Assembly: GCF_036689815.1 (NCBI RefSeq)
Contig: NZ_JBAHUR010000012.1
Location: 1-64,000, forward strand
Direction of reading: 5' to 3'
DNA length: 64,000 bases
Source of the DNA: Magnetovibrio sp. PR-2
GTDB lineage: Bacteria > Pseudomonadota > Alphaproteobacteria > Rhodospirillales > Magnetovibrionaceae
Part shown: one piece after another, positions 1 to 8,369 of the stretch
Numbering within the stretch: the stretch's first letter is position 1
Layout of the letters: the number at the start of each line of letters is the position of its first letter
The notes under the pieces: generated by a model
Seen by the model: only the letters and a program-made list of their open reading frames with translations
Databases searched by the model: none
Told to the model about the DNA's origin: nothing
Program-made: the position numbers and the translations under genes

Positions 1-420
1 ACTTCTTAGGAGTTCGCGACAGAGAGAAATGCATGGAACGGATCAAGAAACGCCCTCAAAATCTGTTAGCCAGAATGGTCACAATCTGACCTGTCCGCTA
101 AAGAGATCAATGGAGCGTGCGTATTCCCATCGTGGCCACGGCCCGCGTGCCGATCAAACAGGCCGGATACATATCAGCGACTTCCGAAATCCTGCAATCA
201 TCTCCATTGCGAAATGCAGCCGGTCCATACATATGGCTATTTTTCACCAGATTTCTGGGCATTTCAACTCTTCCGCTGCTGACGGCAAAGCAGAACATGA
301 ATGTCTGCTTTCCCTAAATTCAGCTTGTGTGTTGCCGAATGAATTGTAAATAAATGAATTTTATGACGTGCCTGATCGAAACGTGGTTTTCGGAAAAGGG
401 GAGTAGTCAAGGTGCAAATA
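1..420. other. Left-edge region without a supported gene
   Basis: About 420 bases before the first recognisable gene. Short open frames exist on both strands (29-349 and 117-317 on plus, 107-298 on minus), but none shows a recognisable domain, and none has a clear ribosome binding site. The end, roughly 335-420, is AT-rich and could hold a promoter for the downstream gene. It may contain the remains or the end of a gene lying outside the window; I cannot decide from the sequence. Confidence 0.4.
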
Positions 421-467
421 ACGTCGGTTGCGGGGGTGGATGAGAGAAGCCTACCGGTTTGTGAGAG

Positions 468-548
468 AGGGCGAAGCCCGACCGATAGACGGTGCGCCAG
501 CACCGGCCCGCAAGCGTGAAAGCGATAAGGATGAAGGCAAAGCCTTCA
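468..548. repeat. Run of three short perfect palindromes (REP-like)
   Basis: Three hairpins follow one another within about 80 bases: GGGC-gaa-GCCC at 469-479, CGGTGC-gcca-GCACCG at 490-505, and TGAAGGC-aaa-GCCTTCA at 532-548. The tight 3-4 base loops are typical of RNA hairpins or REP-type elements. The run lies directly before the likely start of the acetyltransferase gene, so it is probably a leader structure or an intergenic repeat and not coding, although the reading frame stays open through it. Confidence 0.5.
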
Positions 549-553
549 CAAAT

Positions 554-1102
554 ATGACCCTTCCAATCATACTGAGGGATATGGAACACAAAGAATCCGC
601 AAACATAAGCATATCCCTTCGCCTTCCTGTGGTTGAAGATGTGCCGATATACTTCCAGTACTTGCAAAACCCAAAAGTCACCATATGGCTCGAGGATGCT
701 TGCCAGTATCCCATGACCTATCCGCAAATTGAAAATTTTGTTCTTGGTCCCGCCTGGTTTCGCCGCGCGATTGAGTTTCAGGGGCGCTTTATCGGTATGA
801 CTGGGTTGGAAGAGCCTGACCTTGCCCGGGGTGTTGCCCGTTTTTTCTTTGTCATCGGTGATCCGGCACTTTGGGGCAAAGGCCTTGGCGAGGCGGTGCT
901 GCGCGAGGTGATCCACGTGGGATTCACGGATTTGGGGCTGCGCAAGATCGTATCGAATTGTTTGGCCCCAAATGAAGCATCTTTGGCCGTTCACAAAAAA
1001 CTTGGCTTTGAAGTTGAGGGGTGTTTGCGAGAAGACGCTTGGCGGAATGGTCAGTGGGTTGACCATTTGCTCTTAGCTTTGAGACAAACAGATGAAGATT
1101 AA
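554..1102 (+). CDS. GNAT-family N-acetyltransferase (RimJ/RimL-like)
   Basis: This 182-residue protein has the shape of a RimJ/RimL-type GNAT enzyme, which moves an acetyl group from acetyl-CoA to a protein N-terminus or small amine. The N-terminal strand 'ISLRLPVVEDV' is followed by a central sheet, then the acetyl-CoA-binding stretch 'LWGKGLGEAVLREV' (variant of the R/Q-x-x-G-x-G/A loop), and the late 'NEASLAVHKKLGFEVEG' segment typical of the family. The substrate is unknown. The frame is open from 428, but family length favours an ATG at 554 or 581; 554 has no well-placed ribosome binding site, so the start is uncertain. The gene is monocistronic as far as can be seen, with the next promoter just behind it. 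Confidence 0.75.
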   Translation: MTLPIILRDMEHKESANISISLRLPVVEDVPIYFQYLQNPKVTIWLEDACQYPMTYPQIENFVLGPAWFRRAIEFQGRFIGMTGLEEPDLARGVARFFFVIGDPALWGKGLGEAVLREVIHVGFTDLGLRKIVSNCLAPNEASLAVHKKLGFEVEGCLREDAWRNGQWVDHLLLALRQTDED

Positions 1103-1121
1103 AAAAACCCTGACATTTCAA

Positions 1122-1151
1122 TTGTAAGGCTTTCCGGCTTTGTGCCATAAT
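1122..1151 (+). promoter_or_regulatory. Possible sigma-70 promoter for the TPR/RRE/ATP-grasp operon
   Basis: TTGTAA at 1122-1127 and CATAAT at 1146-1151 are separated by 18 bases, and lie about 68 bases before the ATG of the TPR gene in the only intergenic gap upstream of the operon. Each box is an imperfect match to consensus; this is a prediction from pattern alone. Confidence 0.35.
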
Positions 1152-1218
1152 TTGCAAAAATAACATGCAATTAACGTATGTTTTACATGTAACAGGTCAG
1201 CTCAGACGAGGGGTTCTC

Positions 1219-4200
1219 ATGCTTAAACGAAGCGTATCTATTTTTGCCTTAACCGTTGGATTGCTTAGCTTTTCAACCGAATCAACGGCTTTTACCATCG
1301 ACACTTGGTCGTCTAAGTTCGTCGCAAAAGATTACAAAGCCGCCCTTAAGGAAGCGCAAAAAGCAGATACCAAGGAAGCTTTGAGCATCCAGGCCTGGAG
1401 CTATTTCATGTTGGACGACTATGGTTCGGCCATGGCTCAGTTCCGCATGATGGAAAAAGAATACCCCAAGTATTTCGACACGAACCTCGGCATTGCATGG
1501 TGCGGCATCAAGCTTGGGCAATACGGTATTGTTGAAGAGTACTTAGACCGTGCGTTGCGCTATTCGAAACGTTGGCAACAGTTCATGGTCTATGACGCCC
1601 GCGGCTGGTTGGCCATGAAGCAAGGCGATTTGGAAACCGCAGGCGATCACTTCAGTATGGAAGACCGCGTCTATCAAGCTTACCAAGATCCCGCCCCGGA
1701 CTACAGTGTCAGTACAGGCTGGTTGGCGATCCGTCAAGGTAAGTGGGATCTTGCCAAGAAAAAATTCGAAGGCGGCATCAATCGCAGTAAGGATTGCTTC
1801 TTCTGTCGTGACGGCTTGGCCCGTGTTGCATTGAACAAGCAAGACTATGAAGAAGCCCTGACCCAGACGCTGACCGGCCTGAAGATCAATCCGGAGAACG
1901 GTGGACTTCAAGGATTGCTGACGTCGTCTTTGATTGGCCTGAACGATGTTAAGCGTAGCATCGAAGTTTATAAAAAACTGATTTCTGAACACGAAAAAAC
2001 AGCGGCTTTCGTCTCTAGCTTGGCCTATGTACACCTTGCCCAAGGTGATGCAGACAAGGCTGAAGCGTTGTTCCGCAAAGCTTTGGAAGTTGAGCCTGGA
2101 AACACGGCGGCACAATCTGGTATTGCGTCCATGCAATACCGCAAAACGGACATTGTATCTGACGGTTGGAAAGCGCAGTACAGCGGCGACTATGAAAAAG
2201 CGCTGAAAATCTTCTCCGAAAAAGCGCCCCTCGCTTTGGCGAAGAGAAACCCTTCTGCTGAAGATGGTCGTGGCTGGGCGTTGCTGGCCCTTGACCGCCC
2301 GGAAGAAGCCCGCATGGCTTTTCGGGCTGCGATTGATATGGACCCGGAATTTTTCTATTCCTCAAGCGGTCTGATCGCTGCCGAACGCGCAGTGCTGGTG
2401 TTGTATAACCAAGCCTGGTCCCTCACCAATGCGGGTCGCTTCGATGAAGCCCGTGAAACCTTTGAGCGTTCGCGCAAAGAAACGCCCAAAGATATGCAGT
2501 GGCTGGTGGAAGACGGCCTGGCCTGGATTGATTATTACAAAGGCGATGCGGATAAAGCCGAAGCGGCGTTCAAATCCATCGTTGCGATGAACGATAAGGC
2601 GTATTTGTCGAAAACGGGCCTTGGTATGGTGGCCTTGCAGAAAAAAGATTATGCGACAGCGTCTTCCATGCTGACCGCGTCTTTGTTGCAAAACCCTTAT
2701 CAAGCGATCTCGACCTACATTACCCCGGCGAAAGCTCTTGTGGATGAAGGTCAATATGCACAGGCGAAAGAACTCTTAGAGCTGGCGGAAAAAACCTATC
2801 CGTCGTCGGCTGATATTCAGTTCCTGTATGCGCGTGCTGCGTTTGGATTGAAAGACGACTTAACGGCTTCGACCAAAGCCAATGCCGCTGCATATTTGGC
2901 GCCGTCCTATATCGATCCTGTTTTTGACGATATCGCCGTTGCTAAAGAACTGCGCAAAGACGGTTTGTTGTCTTTGGGCTGGGGGCTTTATTACGCCGGG
3001 CAATCTGAAAAAGCGATTGAGCGCTTTGATCAATACTTTGATTCCGGTGCTGAGTCCGTGTCTGCCTATTCGGGCCGGGCCTGGGCGCACTTGGCGATGG
3101 AACAGTATGACAAAGCTGAAGACGACTTCGAAGAAGCCATGGACGATAAGGAAACGGCTGACGGTTTGACCGGCTTGGGTTGGGTCAACTTGGGCCAAGA
3201 GGACGAAAGCGATGCAAAACGTTACTTCCTCAAAGCGCAAAAGCTGATCCCAGGCTACATCAGTGCACAAACCGGTTTGGCCAGCATTCAGTTTTCCAAA
3301 ACAGAATTGGTGAAAGACGGCTGGGAAGCTTATTACAAAGGCGAATATGAAGAAGCTCTAAAAGCATTTGATGCGCAACGCAGCGCTGCCGATCGCAAAG
3401 ACAACCCGGCAGCCGAAGACGGTCGGGGTTGGACCTTCTTGGCCATGGGCAAAAACGAAGATGCGAAAAAAGCGTTTAAGTCCGCACTCAAAATCGACAA
3501 AGACTTCACCTATTCCCAAAGTGGCTTGATCGCTGCTGAACGCGCCGCGCTCAATCTCTACAACATTGCTTGGGCGCAATCCGAAGCCGGGCTCTTTGAC
3601 AAGGCGGCTGAAAACTTTGAAAAAGCGCGTAAGGAAGCCAAAGACGAATTTATGTGGCTGATCGATGACGGCTTGGCTTGGATCGATTTCTATAAGAAAG
3701 ACTATGACAAAGCGGCAGCAGGCTTTGCCAAAGTTATCAAAGGTACGCCAAGTGCCTACTTATCGCTGAAAGGCGAAGGTTTTGTGGCCTTGAAACAAGG
3801 CAAGCACGACGAAGCGGTGAAGAAGGTTGTTGAATCCGTTCTTCTCAACCCCTATCAAGCGGCCACCACTTACACCCTTCCGGCCGAAGACTTGATCAAA
3901 GCCGGAAAATACAAACAAGCCAAAGAGCTGTTGGACCTGGGCTTTAAAATCTATCCCAGCTCGGCGGACATCAATTTCCAAATGGCCAAGGTGTATGTCG
4001 GTTTGAACGACAAGAAAACGGCTGGTTTGTGGGCGGCGGCTGCGGCGTCTCTCGCACCAACCTACATCAACCCTGCGTTTGATGATTTGGGTTTGTCGAA
4101 AAAGGATGCCAAAGACAGTCTCGTCAACTTGGCGTGGGGGCTCTATTTCGCACGTGACAACGAAGGTGCTCTTAAGCGTTTTGAAGAAGCCTTTAAAGCG

Positions 4201-4620
4201 GGCTATGACGATCCGAACGGCAAGCGCGGCAAAGCCTTTGCACTGTTTCGCAGCGGGGCCTACAAAAAATCCATTCCGCTGTTGAAGGCTGCGATGAAGC
4301 TTGAGCCCAAAGAGCTCTTGCCGATCGATGAGATCGTGCCGATTCCGGGCACCAATCAGAGCTGGACGATCCGCTATTCGGCCGCATCAACCTTGGCTTG
4401 GGCGTATTTGCGCAGCGGCGATGTGAAAAAAGCACAAGCGCACTTCAAAGACGTTCTCCAAGAAACCCCGTTCTGGGTGGATGCGTTGACCGGTTACGGC
4501 TACACATTGTTGGAGTTGAAGGATAACAAACGTGCTGCAGAAGCCTTTACCAAGGCCCTTGGCGTTTCACCGTATTATCCGGACGCCAACCAAGGCCTGA
4601 AAATGTCCGAGGCTTCATGA
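1219..4620 (+). CDS. Exported TPR-repeat protein with a large internal duplication
   Basis: A 1133-residue protein of tetratricopeptide-like helical repeats. I take the ATG at 1219, preceded by GAGGGG, because it gives a clean signal peptide (Lys/Arg, hydrophobic core, then 'STESTAF'); it is therefore probably periplasmic or surface-exposed. Many units show the TPR pattern (for example 'GDYEKALKIF', 'GKNEDAKKAFKSALKI'). Residues from about 311 and from about 695 start two copies of the same 385-residue block: both run through 'EDGRGW', 'SGLIAAERA', 'LAWID', 'LLNPYQA', 'YPSSADI' and 'DGWxAxYxGxYE'. TPR proteins bind other proteins or peptides. It is the first gene of the operon and its ATGA stop overlaps the PqqD-like gene, which suggests a scaffold or substrate-binding role in the same pathway. 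The exact function is unknown. Confidence 0.88.
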   Translation: MLKRSVSIFALTVGLLSFSTESTAFTIDTWSSKFVAKDYKAALKEAQKADTKEALSIQAWSYFMLDDYGSAMAQFRMMEKEYPKYFDTNLGIAWCGIKLGQYGIVEEYLDRALRYSKRWQQFMVYDARGWLAMKQGDLETAGDHFSMEDRVYQAYQDPAPDYSVSTGWLAIRQGKWDLAKKKFEGGINRSKDCFFCRDGLARVALNKQDYEEALTQTLTGLKINPENGGLQGLLTSSLIGLNDVKRSIEVYKKLISEHEKTAAFVSSLAYVHLAQGDADKAEALFRKALEVEPGNTAAQSGIASMQYRKTDIVSDGWKAQYSGDYEKALKIFSEKAPLALAKRNPSAEDGRGWALLALDRPEEARMAFRAAIDMDPEFFYSSSGLIAAERAVLVLYNQAWSLTNAGRFDEARETFERSRKETPKDMQWLVEDGLAWIDYYKGDADKAEAAFKSIVAMNDKAYLSKTGLGMVALQKKDYATASSMLTASLLQNPYQAISTYITPAKALVDEGQYAQAKELLELAEKTYPSSADIQFLYARAAFGLKDDLTASTKANAAAYLAPSYIDPVFDDIAVAKELRKDGLLSLGWGLYYAGQSEKAIERFDQYFDSGAESVSAYSGRAWAHLAMEQYDKAEDDFEEAMDDKETADGLTGLGWVNLGQEDESDAKRYFLKAQKLIPGYISAQTGLASIQFSKTELVKDGWEAYYKGEYEEALKAFDAQRSAADRKDNPAAEDGRGWTFLAMGKNEDAKKAFKSALKIDKDFTYSQSGLIAAERAALNLYNIAWAQSEAGLFDKAAENFEKARKEAKDEFMWLIDDGLAWIDFYKKDYDKAAAGFAKVIKGTPSAYLSLKGEGFVALKQGKHDEAVKKVVESVLLNPYQAATTYTLPAEDLIKAGKYKQAKELLDLGFKIYPSSADINFQMAKVYVGLNDKKTAGLWAAAAASLAPTYINPAFDDLGLSKKDAKDSLVNLAWGLYFARDNEGALKRFEEAFKAGYDDPNGKRGKAFALFRSGAYKKSIPLLKAAMKLEPKELLPIDEIVPIPGTNQSWTIRYSAASTLAWAYLRSGDVKKAQAHFKDVLQETPFWVDALTGYGYTLLELKDNKRAAEAFTKALGVSPYYPDANQGLKMSEAS

Positions 4621-4895
4621 AGAAACCGGTTTTTAAATTAACATCACGCGTGACCGTTGAAGAAGACAATGGTGCGAACGGTGGGGTGCTGTTTGATTCC
4701 CATACAGCCGCCACCTCCACATGTAACGATACCGCCCTCGTTCTTCTGCAGGCGCTGAAGAAGGGGGGCAATGTGGAAACACTGTCCAAGCTGTTGATGG
4801 ATCAATTCGATGTCAAAGAGAAAGAGGCTCGGGCAGACGTAGTTGCTTTGCTCAAGGACCTCACGCAACAGGAGTATGTCCGTGAGCAAGCTTAA
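4617..4895 (+). CDS. PqqD-family protein (RiPP recognition element, RRE)
   Basis: A 92-residue protein of the PqqD size and pattern: N-terminal beta strands ('VFKLTSRVTVEE', 'GGVLFD'), then 'CNDTALVLLQAL', a winged-helix segment 'VETLSKLLMDQFDV', and 'ARADVVALLKDL' leading to a final strand. PqqD-like domains bind the leader of a ribosomally made precursor peptide and hand it to a modifying enzyme. Here there is no radical-SAM partner; the following gene is an ATP-grasp protein instead. Start and stop overlap both neighbours (ATGA with the TPR gene; 14 bases with the ATP-grasp gene), pointing to translational coupling. That a peptide substrate exists is an inference; no obvious precursor gene is visible in the operon. 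Confidence 0.82.
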   Translation: MKKPVFKLTSRVTVEEDNGANGGVLFDSHTAATSTCNDTALVLLQALKKGGNVETLSKLLMDQFDVKEKEARADVVALLKDLTQQEYVREQA

Positions 4896-7017
4896 GGCCA
4901 AGGTCGCATTAACAGGCTTTGGCGGATTGGATAACCCTGAACCGGGATTGGCCGTTGCACGTGCTTTGCGGGCAGGGTGGAACGCCCCGCTCGAAATCGA
5001 AGCCCTGTGTTATGACGTCTGGGACACTGGTGGATGGATGCCCGGCGTTGCCGATCGCCTCCACATGGCGACCCCCATTTCCTTGGGCGATGAAGCTGTG
5101 TTTGCGCGTCTGGCTGAAATCCACGAAAAACATAAATTCGATGTTTTGATTCCGAACCTAGATCTGGAAGTGCCGGCCATTTCCCGGCTCAGTCGACGTC
5201 TGGAACGCATGGGCATAAGGACTTTGTTGCCGGCCCCCGAAGATGCTTTAGCCGTCACCAAATCGAATTTGCCGGGGTTTTGTTACACACATAAAATCCG
5301 CACCCCCAGAACCATGCTTGTGCGCGACTTAGAAGATGTTCCGCTTTATGCGGACCGTTTTGGTTTTCCTTTGTTTGTAAAAGGCACCGTCGCTGGTGCG
5401 AAAAAGGTCAACAACAGCATCGAAGCCTTGCATGCGGCACAAAAGTTTAATGCCAAATGGGGCGGTGGCGTGTTGCTGCAAGAGGCGATCGACGGGCAAG
5501 AATACGTGGTTGCCATGATTGGCCGAGCCGATGAAACATGTTTGGCGATGACGCCGGTGCGCAAACTTGGGGTCAACAAACGCGGCAAAGGTGTGGTTGG
5601 CGCAGCCGTCGACAATCCCGACCTGCGCAAACAGGCTTTAAGTATTTTTTCGAAACTGCACTGGCGCGGTCCATTGGAATTGGAGTTTGTTCAGTCCGAA
5701 CGTGATGGGCGTTTTTATCTGTTGGAAGTGAACTGCCGTTTTCCGTCCTGGATCCATCTTAGCACTTTTGCAGGGAACAACCTTCCGGCCTTGCTGTTAA
5801 ATGAAATCCTGGGGGCTCCGCGCAAAATGCGGAAAAATAGCAAAACCGGGACAGCTTATGTTCGCGACGTTGAAGAGGCCATCGTGCCGATCAAAACGCT
5901 ACGTCAGCTGCAACGTTTTGGCTCCGTCACGCCGCCAAAGCAAAAGGCGTTTAAAACAAAACCTGGAACGTTGAATGTCGGCATTACGGGCATCAGCAAT
6001 TTTGAAGTAACCGAGCCGGGCTTAGGGATTGCACGGATGCTATCGCATGTACCTGAAGTCAATTCTTTGACCGCGCTGGCGTATGGTTCATTCGACACGG
6101 GGCTTCAGCGCTCTTCGGCATTTTCATCGGGTTATGTGATACCGCCGGATACACAAAGCGATGAGAAGCTCTTGGCGCGTTTGACGGACATTCAGGATCG
6201 CGCGAAACTCGACATCATTATCCCGACCTTGGACGGTGAGTTGGAGCGGTTTCAAAACATTGCTCCGGCTTTAAAAGAGCTCGGCATTACGATGTTGTTG
6301 CCGACGAAGAAGGCCGCCAAATCCCTGCGTAAAGACAAATTGTTTTCGCCGAAGCAAAAACAAGACTGGGGTGCCTTTCAGCTCACGCCGTCGCGTCTTG
6401 TGAAAACGCGACGTGACGTGAAGGCGGCTTGGAAGGAATATGGATCGCCCCTTATTTTGAAAGGTCACCAGTACGGCGCGTTGACGGCTTTCAGTCTCGC
6501 TGAAGCTGAAGAGATTTGGGAAGCTTACCAGCAAGACGACGAACCCGTCGTCATTGCCCAGCCGGTTATTCATGGCGAAGAAGTCGGCATCGGTATGGTG
6601 TGCGATCAAAACAGCACAATTGTTGAATCCTTGACGATGAAAAAGTTGTTGCTGTGTGAACGTGGTAAAACCTGGGGGGCTGTGTCGATTGATTTGCCCC
6701 AAGTTCACGACAGTTTACAGACCTTTATGAAAGCGGTCGGCTGGTCTGGCCCGGCCGATGCGGAATTTATTCGCGATGCCATGAGCGACCGGTATTATCT
6801 CATTGAAATCAATCCACGCCTTCCGGCCTGGAGTGGTTTTTCCGATTTGCAAGGTGGGCATTTGGCGCGCCAAATCGTGCGCTTGGCCTCCGGTCAAGAA
6901 GCCGTCCCTGTTGAGAGCACACAAGAGATGTTGTTTATGCGCGCCAGCGAAGAAATCCCGACCACGGGTCAAGCCTTAGCCCTGTTTGCAAACCGGGGAG
7001 AGTTGCATCATGGCTAA
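4882..7017 (+). CDS. Tandem double ATP-grasp ligase
   Basis: A 711-residue protein made of two homologous halves of about 355 residues. Each begins with a related pre-ATP-grasp strand and loop ('GFGGLDNPEPGLAVARAL' near residue 11, 'GISNFEVTEPGLGIARML' near 368), followed by the Lys of the ATP lid ('PLFVKG', 'PLILKG') and the metal-binding E-x-N-x-R motif ('EVNCRFPSW' near 283, 'EINPRLPAW' near 641). Both halves therefore look catalytically able. ATP-grasp enzymes activate a carboxylate as acyl phosphate and join it to an amine or thiol. I choose GTG 4882 because AGGAG at 4870-4874 sits 7 bases before it, whereas the upstream ATG at 4876 touches the same site. Domain doubling recalls carbamoyl-phosphate synthetase, but sequence and length differ. 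With the RRE neighbour it may ligate an amino acid to a peptide; substrate unknown. Confidence 0.85.
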   Translation: MSKLKAKVALTGFGGLDNPEPGLAVARALRAGWNAPLEIEALCYDVWDTGGWMPGVADRLHMATPISLGDEAVFARLAEIHEKHKFDVLIPNLDLEVPAISRLSRRLERMGIRTLLPAPEDALAVTKSNLPGFCYTHKIRTPRTMLVRDLEDVPLYADRFGFPLFVKGTVAGAKKVNNSIEALHAAQKFNAKWGGGVLLQEAIDGQEYVVAMIGRADETCLAMTPVRKLGVNKRGKGVVGAAVDNPDLRKQALSIFSKLHWRGPLELEFVQSERDGRFYLLEVNCRFPSWIHLSTFAGNNLPALLLNEILGAPRKMRKNSKTGTAYVRDVEEAIVPIKTLRQLQRFGSVTPPKQKAFKTKPGTLNVGITGISNFEVTEPGLGIARMLSHVPEVNSLTALAYGSFDTGLQRSSAFSSGYVIPPDTQSDEKLLARLTDIQDRAKLDIIIPTLDGELERFQNIAPALKELGITMLLPTKKAAKSLRKDKLFSPKQKQDWGAFQLTPSRLVKTRRDVKAAWKEYGSPLILKGHQYGALTAFSLAEAEEIWEAYQQDDEPVVIAQPVIHGEEVGIGMVCDQNSTIVESLTMKKLLLCERGKTWGAVSIDLPQVHDSLQTFMKAVGWSGPADAEFIRDAMSDRYYLIEINPRLPAWSGFSDLQGGHLARQIVRLASGQEAVPVESTQEMLFMRASEEIPTTGQALALFANRGELHHG

Positions 7018-8368
7018 GAAACGCCCCTATCAGCGGCCAGAGATTAAGCGCCTGACGCCGCGCCACATGGGCAAACACCGTGTGACGGATGTTGCGCTCA
7101 GCTCAAAATGGCCGGATGAAAACATTGATTATAAGGCCTTGATGGCCGAATTCGGGTCGCCATTGTTTTTGCTGTCGGAACAAAAGCTTCGCCAGCAATA
7201 CCAATCGTTTATGGAAACGTTTACCGCCCCCGGAATTGATACGGTTGTTGGCTATTCGTATAAGACGAACTATCTCAAAGCCGTCTGCGCAATCATGCAT
7301 GACGAAGGGGCTTGGGCGGAAGTCGTCTCGGGTATGGAATATGCGTTGGCGCGCTCATTGGGCGTTCCCGGCGAAAAGATTATTTTCAATGGTCCTTACA
7401 AATCCAGGGATGAACTCGAACGCGCCGTACAGGACGGTGCTTTGATCAACGTTGACGGCTTCGATGAACTGAACGCTTTGATCTCAGTCGCGAAAGCCGT
7501 TGGCAAGAAAGCCCGCTTGGGTCTTCGCATCAATTTTAAGTATGGCGCTCAACCTTGGACCAAGTTTGGGTTCAGCTCTGACACGGGACAAGTTCGTGCC
7601 GCATTGAAAGACGTCAAAGCGAACGAGAAGTACCTGAACCTTGAAGCCTTGCACAACCATTCGGGTACGTTTCAAGTCGACCCTAAAATTTATGGACAAG
7701 CCGTCACCGTCTTGACCAAAGTGGCCAAACAAGCCCGGAATTTGGGGCTGGAGCCCACGACCATCGACTTAGGGGGAGGCTATCCGTCGGGCAATCAGCT
7801 CAAGCCGGATTTTGATGTTGTCGGTGGCTCAAACGCCAAAGAGCGACCGCTTGCCCGGTTTTCCGAAGAAATCATGGGTAAAGTCGCAAAAGCCAAAAAA
7901 GTCTTGGGCAAACGGCCACGTGTGATTTTTGAACCTGGACGTTCCGTGGTCGACGCGACCATGCAATTGGCGTGCAGTGTCGTTGCTGTGAAAGACATCC
8001 CCGACCGTGGCCCTGCGGCTGTGGTTGACGCGGGGGTCAATATCATCCCCACGGCATACTGGTACGATCACGACATCAAAGTGATTGACGACACACCGGA
8101 AGGGGACTTGCGGCCTGTCAGTTTGTTTGGGCCGTTGTGCATGCAAATCGATGTGCTGCGTGATCGGATTTTGCTGCCGCCTTTGGATGTCGGCTCACAA
8201 TTGGTTGTGTCCAACGTCGGGGCGTATTGCATTACTCAATCGATGCAGTTTATTCAACCGCGTCCTGCAGCCGTTATGCTTGGCGCAAACGGGCCGGAAC
8301 TGATCCGTCGTGCAGAAACATGGGAGCATGTGTTTGATCTCGACGTGGTTCCAAAAGGTTTGTCCTAA
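7010..8368 (+). CDS. Fold-type III PLP decarboxylase, diaminopimelate-decarboxylase-like
   Basis: A 452-residue enzyme of the LysA / ornithine-decarboxylase type (alanine-racemase-like barrel plus C-terminal beta domain). Visible features are the probable PLP Schiff-base lysine in 'GYSYKTNYL' (Lys85), 'LHNHSGTF' in place of the family His-x-His-x-Gly, the phosphate-binding 'GGGYPSG', 'EPGR', and the C-terminal 'FGPLC' and 'NVGAYCITQSMQF' segments that complete the dimer active site. The usual Cys-Glu-Ser loop reads Cys-Met-Gln, so the substrate is probably not diaminopimelate. The N-terminal ~35 residues are basic and extra to the family. It starts inside the ATP-grasp gene (8-base overlap, GGGGAGAG ribosome site) and ends one base before the next start, so it belongs to the same pathway. 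A free amino acid or a modified product may be the substrate. Confidence 0.82.
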   Translation: MAKKRPYQRPEIKRLTPRHMGKHRVTDVALSSKWPDENIDYKALMAEFGSPLFLLSEQKLRQQYQSFMETFTAPGIDTVVGYSYKTNYLKAVCAIMHDEGAWAEVVSGMEYALARSLGVPGEKIIFNGPYKSRDELERAVQDGALINVDGFDELNALISVAKAVGKKARLGLRINFKYGAQPWTKFGFSSDTGQVRAALKDVKANEKYLNLEALHNHSGTFQVDPKIYGQAVTVLTKVAKQARNLGLEPTTIDLGGGYPSGNQLKPDFDVVGGSNAKERPLARFSEEIMGKVAKAKKVLGKRPRVIFEPGRSVVDATMQLACSVVAVKDIPDRGPAAVVDAGVNIIPTAYWYDHDIKVIDDTPEGDLRPVSLFGPLCMQIDVLRDRILLPPLDVGSQLVVSNVGAYCITQSMQFIQPRPAAVMLGANGPELIRRAETWEHVFDLDVVPKGLS

Positions 8369-8369
8369 C

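Noticed and set aside
29-349. Possible small gene or precursor peptide at the left edge
   Set aside because: No ribosome site, no recognisable motif, and several overlapping frames of similar length. It is not close enough to the RRE gene to be called a precursor.
407-1066. 219-codon minus-strand open frame opposite the GNAT gene
   Set aside because: It mirrors a recognisable GNAT domain on the other strand and shows no domain of its own.
7010-8368. Lysine biosynthesis gene lysA
   Set aside because: The fold matches, but the extra basic N-terminus, the altered Cys-Glu-Ser loop and the operon context argue against a housekeeping diaminopimelate decarboxylase.
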